Positions 59,924 to 64,000 of a stretch of 64,000 bases of DNA are shown here, in pieces. A program made the translations under genes and the position numbers. Origin of the DNA: Bacteroidales bacterium. Its GTDB lineage: Bacteria; Bacteroidota; Bacteroidia; Bacteroidales; UBA932. Location of the stretch: assembly GCA_017548985.1 (NCBI GenBank), contig JAFYYW010000037.1, positions 120,166-184,165 of the forward strand, in the 5' to 3' direction. The notes beneath the pieces were generated by a model, which worked only from the letters and a program-made list of their open reading frames with translations, made no database searches and was not told the origin of the DNA. Positions within the stretch are counted from its first letter, which is position 1. Each line of letters opens with the position of its first letter.

Positions 59924-62569
59924 ATGCCCCGTAAAATATTCCTCATCGATGGACACGCCCTCGTGTTCAAGATGTACTACGCCTTTATCCGCAGGCCGAT
60001 GATCAACTCCAAGGGAGCTGATATGTCGATTCTGTACGGTTTCACCAAATATATACTGGAACTGATTGAGCGTGAGGCCCCTGACTATCTGGCAGTGGCT
60101 TTTGACCCGCCAGGAGGCACATTCCGGAACCAGATGTACTCCGATTACAAAGCCAACAGGACCGAGACTCCTCAGCTCGTCATCGACGCTCTCGAGCCTC
60201 TGCGGGAGCTTTGCCAGGCGATGAATATCCCGACTCTGATGATCATGGGATTCGAGGCGGACGATGTCATCGGCTCAGTGGCCAAGCGCTGCTCGAGAGA
60301 GGGCTTGGATGTCTACATGGTCACTCCGGACAAAGACTACGGTCAGCTTATAGAGGACCATATTTGGCAGTATAAGCCCGGGAAAGCGGGAGGTGACAAC
60401 GAGGTTCTCGGAGTCAACGAGATCGAGGCGAAGTACGGCATACAAAGCCCCGCTCAAGTGATAGACATGTTGACCATCTGCGGAGACACAGCCGACAATG
60501 TCCCTGGAGTCAAGGGTGTAGGCGAGGTCGGAGCCAGCAAACTCGTCGCGAAATACGGCTCGGTACAAGGGATATATGACCATCTGGACGAGTTGTCCCC
60601 CAGACAGAAAGCCATGTTTGAGGAAGCCAGGGAACACATCGGATTGAGCCGGGAACTGGTGACGATAAAGACCGACATAGATGTCAATGTGCCGACCGAG
60701 GATATGAGGGTCGACAAAGCTTACGGTCCTGATCTGGCAGACTTGTTTGAGAAATATGAGTTCAACTCTCTCCAGAGGTTCCTCGGACATGTCGCGACAC
60801 CCAAGGCCCAAGAAGAGAAACAACTGGAAATCAAAGTAGTAAGACCGTCCGAAGTAATCTCGGCAGCCCGAAAGTCAGGTGTCTGCTCAATAATCACCGA
60901 GGCGGCTGACGGAGGTATATTCTCAAATATCCGACGGATGATCATTGGAACTGCCGGACCGGAATACATGGTCGCCGAAGGTGGAGTCAAGGATTTCAGG
61001 ATCATTCTCGAGGATGATAGTGTCTCCAAATGCGGCGATGACCTCAAACGGCAGATGAACCTGATCGCGGCGGCCGGAGTGGATCTTCGGGGAGAACTCT
61101 TCGACATCGGCCTGATGCATTACCTCATTGATCCTGAGAAGAGTCACAAGATTGATGTCCTGGCACAGAGTCTCGCCGGTCTGTCTATCGAATTGCCCGG
61201 GCAGGAGACCCAAGCGGCTACTGGCTCATTGTTCGAAGACATACCCTCTGACGAGACGTTGTCCGACAGAAGCAGGGAGTCAGCTATACTGCTGATTCTC
61301 AAGGATAAACTTAAAGACAACCTGAAGGCTGGAGGCGCGGCGGATCTGTATGGCAGGATGGAGGAACCTCTATTGCGCGTGTTGTCAAGAATGGAGAGGG
61401 CCGGAGTCCGGGTGGATCTGGGATCCCTTAAAGACTACACGGCCAAGCTTCGGGAAGAGATGGTGGAAAGGGAGGCCAAAGTCAGGGAACTGGCCGGAGA
61501 GCCATCCCTCAACGTCTCATCACCCAAGCAAATCGGAGAAATCCTTTTCGAGAAACTGAATCTCGCCGCGAAACCAAAGAAAAACGCCAACGGGACATAT
61601 TCAACTGACGAGACCACCCTTCTGGACATTGCCGGAAAGCATCCTATCGTGGACGAGATCCTGGAGTTCAGGGCGGTCAAGAAATTGCTTTCGACTTACA
61701 TAGAGCCCTTCCCCTCATACATCGATCCGGCTGACGGAAAGGTCCACACCACCATCAACCAGGCTCTCACAGCCACCGGAAGGCTCAGCTCATCCAATCC
61801 CAATCTCCAGAACATCCCGATTAGGACTGACCGGGGACGGGAGATCCGCAAAGCGTTTGTGCCTTCCACTCCGAATGGCCTGATCATGTCGGCGGACTAT
61901 TCTCAGATCGAGTTGAGGATCATGGCCCATCTGAGTTGTGACCAGCACCTGATCGGAGCCTTCAAGAACGGTGTGGATGTCCATGCTGCGACCGCGGCGA
62001 AGATATTCGGGATTCCTCACGAGGAAGTCACCGCGGACCAAAGGAGAATCGCCAAGACCGCGAACTTCGGTATCATGTACGGCATCTCATCATTCGGCTT
62101 GGCCCAAAGGCTGAGAATAGGCAGGAAAGAGGCGCAGAAGATTATTGAAGACTATTTCGCCGGGTTCCCGTCAATACGGTCGTTCATTGAGGACACCAAA
62201 GAGGCGGCTAGGGAGACCGGCTATGTGGAGACCCTTTTCGGACGCCGCAGGTATATTCCAGAGATCAACTCCAAGAACGGGACGATTCGGGCCCTGGCGG
62301 AAAGAAACGCGGTCAACGCCCCCATCCAGGGCACTTCGGCGGACATAATCAAGCTTGCCATGATCGCTGTTGACGAGGAAATCTCCGCTAAAGGGCTGAA
62401 ATCACGGATGGTGCTCCAGATCCATGACGAGCTTGTGTTCGATACTCTTCCCGAAGAGGTGGAGGTCCTTAAAGATATTGTTGTCTCCAAGATGGAGAAC
62501 GTTGTGAAACTGAGCGTCCCGCTCACAGTAGAATGCGATTATGGCGAAAACTGGCTTGAGGCCCATTGA
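59924..62569 (+). CDS. polA: DNA polymerase I
   Basis: An 881-residue repair and Okazaki-fragment polymerase. 5'-nuclease domain about 1-290 (LIDGHALVFKMYYAF, FEADDVIGSVAK), a 3'-5' exonuclease-like domain about 300-460, and polymerase domain about 470-881 with motif A DYSQIELRIMAHLS, motif B RRIAKTANFGIMYG and motif C QIHDELVFD. In the exonuclease domain the first catalytic motif reads IITEA instead of FDTET near residue 325, and Gln377 stands where the second Asp is expected, so proofreading is probably lost. Its 3' end overlaps the sigma factor gene by 29 bases. Confidence 0.96.
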   Translation: MPRKIFLIDGHALVFKMYYAFIRRPMINSKGADMSILYGFTKYILELIEREAPDYLAVAFDPPGGTFRNQMYSDYKANRTETPQLVIDALEPLRELCQAMNIPTLMIMGFEADDVIGSVAKRCSREGLDVYMVTPDKDYGQLIEDHIWQYKPGKAGGDNEVLGVNEIEAKYGIQSPAQVIDMLTICGDTADNVPGVKGVGEVGASKLVAKYGSVQGIYDHLDELSPRQKAMFEEAREHIGLSRELVTIKTDIDVNVPTEDMRVDKAYGPDLADLFEKYEFNSLQRFLGHVATPKAQEEKQLEIKVVRPSEVISAARKSGVCSIITEAADGGIFSNIRRMIIGTAGPEYMVAEGGVKDFRIILEDDSVSKCGDDLKRQMNLIAAAGVDLRGELFDIGLMHYLIDPEKSHKIDVLAQSLAGLSIELPGQETQAATGSLFEDIPSDETLSDRSRESAILLILKDKLKDNLKAGGAADLYGRMEEPLLRVLSRMERAGVRVDLGSLKDYTAKLREEMVEREAKVRELAGEPSLNVSSPKQIGEILFEKLNLAAKPKKNANGTYSTDETTLLDIAGKHPIVDEILEFRAVKKLLSTYIEPFPSYIDPADGKVHTTINQALTATGRLSSSNPNLQNIPIRTDRGREIRKAFVPSTPNGLIMSADYSQIELRIMAHLSCDQHLIGAFKNGVDVHAATAAKIFGIPHEEVTADQRRIAKTANFGIMYGISSFGLAQRLRIGRKEAQKIIEDYFAGFPSIRSFIEDTKEAARETGYVETLFGRRRYIPEINSKNGTIRALAERNAVNAPIQGTSADIIKLAMIAVDEEISAKGLKSRMVLQIHDELVFDTLPEEVEVLKDIVVSKMENVVKLSVPLTVECDYGENWLEAH

Positions 62570-63140
62570 TGAGCTGATAGTGCTTGCCAAAGGTGGAAAC
62601 GGTCTGGCCTTCACAGCTTTGTGGGACAGACACATAGACTTGTTGCGCTCGTATATCAAGAACCGTTTCAAGAACATCGACGACTACGATGTTGACGACA
62701 TCTGCTCCCGGAGTTTCGAGAAGGCGTTCCGGCAGATCCACAACTTCGACGACTCTAAGAGCCAGTTCCCCACCTGGCTGTTCACGATCGCGAGAAACAC
62801 GGCCTTGGACACTCTGGAGAAGGACAAAAGGATACATCCCAAGAACCAGATTGTCTATCTTGACGACGACTCCCAGTCCTCTGGCCTGGAAGGGATCCCT
62901 GACCAAGCGGATGATGCCTTGGGCAACTTGATAAAGATAGAGAACGAGGAAGAGAGGGTGAAATATATCGACCGTCTTCCTGAGCTTTACCGGGAAGTCG
63001 CCAGGAAACGGCTCATTGACGGGATGAAATATGATGAGATCGCGTCCAGCATGGACATCGAGCTGAACACGGTGAAGACCCGCATCCGCCGCGCTAAACA
63101 AATCATTGACAAACTACGTGCGGAAGAGGAGGAAATATGA
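62541..63140 (+). CDS. RNA polymerase sigma factor, ECF-like
   Basis: A 199-residue sigma-70-family factor with region 2 (FTALWDRHIDLLRSYI, then FEKAFRQIHNFD and FPTWLFTIARNTALDTLEK) and region 4 (LPELYREVARKRLIDGMKYDEIASSM, then ELNTVKTRIRRAKQII), and no region 3. No anti-sigma gene is adjacent. It starts inside the polA end (29-base overlap) and overlaps rsmG by 4 bases, so it is translated with these housekeeping genes. Target promoters are unknown. Confidence 0.9.
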   Translation: MAKTGLRPIDELIVLAKGGNGLAFTALWDRHIDLLRSYIKNRFKNIDDYDVDDICSRSFEKAFRQIHNFDDSKSQFPTWLFTIARNTALDTLEKDKRIHPKNQIVYLDDDSQSSGLEGIPDQADDALGNLIKIENEEERVKYIDRLPELYREVARKRLIDGMKYDEIASSMDIELNTVKTRIRRAKQIIDKLRAEEEEI

Positions 63141-63808
63141 TGGATTTCAATCAGTTCGAGACGTTTTTGAAGGGATCGTTCCCTGAGGTGAGCGACAGCC
63201 AGCTGGACAAGTTCCGCCAGATGGATGGATTGTATCGCGACTGGAACTCGAAGATAAACGTCATCTCGAGAAAGGATTTGGACGGGTTATACGACCATCA
63301 TATCCTTCATTCTTTGGCAATCGCGTACTATCTCAAGGCCGTCCGGCCGGAAGAGTACGCCGCCCTGGTCTCCCCTGAGCATGAGGTTTCGATCCTGGAC
63401 CTCGGAACAGGTGGCGGATTCCCTGGGATTCCTCTGGCCATCATGTTCCCGAGGGTCAGCATGATCCTCTGCGACTCGATCCGTAAAAAGACTGTTGTCG
63501 CCTCTGAGGTTGCCTCGTCCCTTGGATTGGATAACGTGAATGTCGTCAACGCCAGGGCCGAGACCCTGAATCAGAAGTTCAACTACGTGGTTTCCAGGGC
63601 TGTGGCGTCTTTGGTGGATTTCTATCCTTGGGTGAAGGGGAAATATTCAAAGAGTATCCTTTACCTCAAAGGGGGAGATATCAACGAGGAAATCAATGAT
63701 ATGATGGCCAGATTCAGGATGAGAAAGGGATCCGTTTCAACATGGCCGGTAGGTTCGTGGCTGTCTGACAATTATTTCGAGGGTAAATTCGTGATAAATA
63801 TTTTGTAA
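63137..63808 (+). CDS. rsmG: 16S rRNA (guanine527-N7)-methyltransferase RsmG
   Basis: A 223-residue SAM-dependent methyltransferase (GidB). SAM motif ILDLGTGGGFPGIPLAIMFP, preceded by LYRDWNSKINVISRKD and DHHILHSLAIAYYL, and followed by VVNARAE and FNYVVSRAVASL. It methylates G527 in the 530 loop; loss gives low-level streptomycin resistance in other bacteria. Overlaps the sigma gene by 4 bases; ATG at 63140 is an equally possible start. Confidence 0.95.
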   Translation: MMDFNQFETFLKGSFPEVSDSQLDKFRQMDGLYRDWNSKINVISRKDLDGLYDHHILHSLAIAYYLKAVRPEEYAALVSPEHEVSILDLGTGGGFPGIPLAIMFPRVSMILCDSIRKKTVVASEVASSLGLDNVNVVNARAETLNQKFNYVVSRAVASLVDFYPWVKGKYSKSILYLKGGDINEEINDMMARFRMRKGSVSTWPVGSWLSDNYFEGKFVINIL

Positions 63809-63832
63809 TTTTCATTAAAAGGCTTAAATTTG
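63801..63832 (+). promoter_or_regulatory. Promoter of rpmH
   Basis: TTTTG (63801-63805), a 19-base spacer and TAAATTTG followed by C (63825-63832) match the Bacteroidota -33/-7 consensus almost perfectly. It overlaps the rsmG stop region. Leader about 27 bases. Confidence 0.65.
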
Positions 63833-63866
63833 CACTCCCTTTTTGGAAATATAAAAAATAACAGAT

Positions 63867-64000
63867 ATGAAAAGAACATACCAACCCTCAAACCGCAAGC
63901 GCGTGAACAAGCACGGATTCCGCGAGAGGATGTCCACCGCCAACGGACGCCGCGTTCTCGCTTCCCGTCGCCGTCATGGCCGCAAGAAACTGACCGTATC
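63867..64000 (+). CDS. rpmH: 50S ribosomal protein L34, partial (C-terminus beyond the window)
   Basis: The first 44 codons of L34: [19 protein letters not shown], then [20 protein letters not shown] and KKLTV. The protein is normally about 50 residues, so only a few are missing at the right edge. It is one of the most conserved short ribosomal proteins and binds 23S rRNA near the exit tunnel. It has its own strong promoter and is the last gene of the window. Confidence 0.95.
   Translation, partial: MKRTYQPSNRKRVNKHGFRERMSTANGRRVLASRRRHGRKKLTV

Overview
The window is chromosomal DNA of a member of the Bacteroidota, most probably a Bacteroidales of fairly high G+C. The grounds are paired SusC/SusD outer-membrane genes, lipoproteins with lipid-attachment cysteines, many TAnnTTTG-type -7 boxes (the promoter class of this phylum), few Shine-Dalgarno sites, and a phylum-typical gene set (Hc1-like histone, bactofilin, C11, M6 and C1 peptidases, SecA of about 1100 residues). 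The species cannot be named from sequence alone. I see no rRNA, CRISPR array, prophage or insertion sequence, and no gap over 300 bases without a gene.

Layout. 1-9240 (minus): a tandem duplication of a SusC/SusD nutrient-uptake pair at an exact 5366-bp offset, the second SusD running off the left edge. 9426-15509 (plus): a glycosyltransferase, TrkA, a YkvA-like protein, a Uup-like ABC-F ATPase and a GlpT-like transporter. 15582-18002 (plus): grpE-dnaJ, rplS and two tRNA genes. 18134-22703 (minus): bactofilin, secA and a small outer-membrane barrel protein. 22747-32128 (minus): a nine-gene surface-polysaccharide cluster (uronate epimerase, flippase, four glycosyltransferase-type genes, CapA and two TupA-like ATP-grasp ligases), followed upstream by purC, recX, a patatin/Omp85 protein and rlmN. 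37124-44043: recA, a helix-hairpin-helix protein, rsmI, a repeat-bearing acidic protein, tdk, xerD and a dipeptidyl-peptidase III. 44044-49618 (plus): a clostripain-type lipoprotein peptidase, rplY-pth, a histone H1-like protein, and an M6 metalloprotease overlapping a small lipoprotein gene. 49622-55074: rbfA and tyrS (minus), tpiA, a lipid kinase and an LtaS-like membrane transferase (plus). 55078-58413 (minus): an iron-type ABC ATPase and permease and an AspT-like transporter. 58512-64000 (plus): a C1 aminopeptidase, polA, an ECF-like sigma factor, rsmG and the start of rpmH.

Most of the window is ordinary housekeeping. The unusual parts are: (i) two 81-90 bp palindromic elements lying in frame inside protein genes (an ABC ATPase and the helix-hairpin-helix protein); (ii) the polysaccharide cluster, whose uronate epimerase, two TupA-like ligases and CapA together suggest an amino-acid-decorated uronic-acid glycan; (iii) the M6 protease with its translationally coupled lipoprotein, resembling protease-inhibitor pairs; (iv) a 14-bp perfect inverted repeat around the secA promoter; (v) the SusC pair whose bodies are nearly identical while signal peptide, N-terminal domain and promoter differ; and (vi) rho-independent terminators encoded inside convergent coding sequences. 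All functional calls rest on reading motifs and remembered family features; no database search was run.
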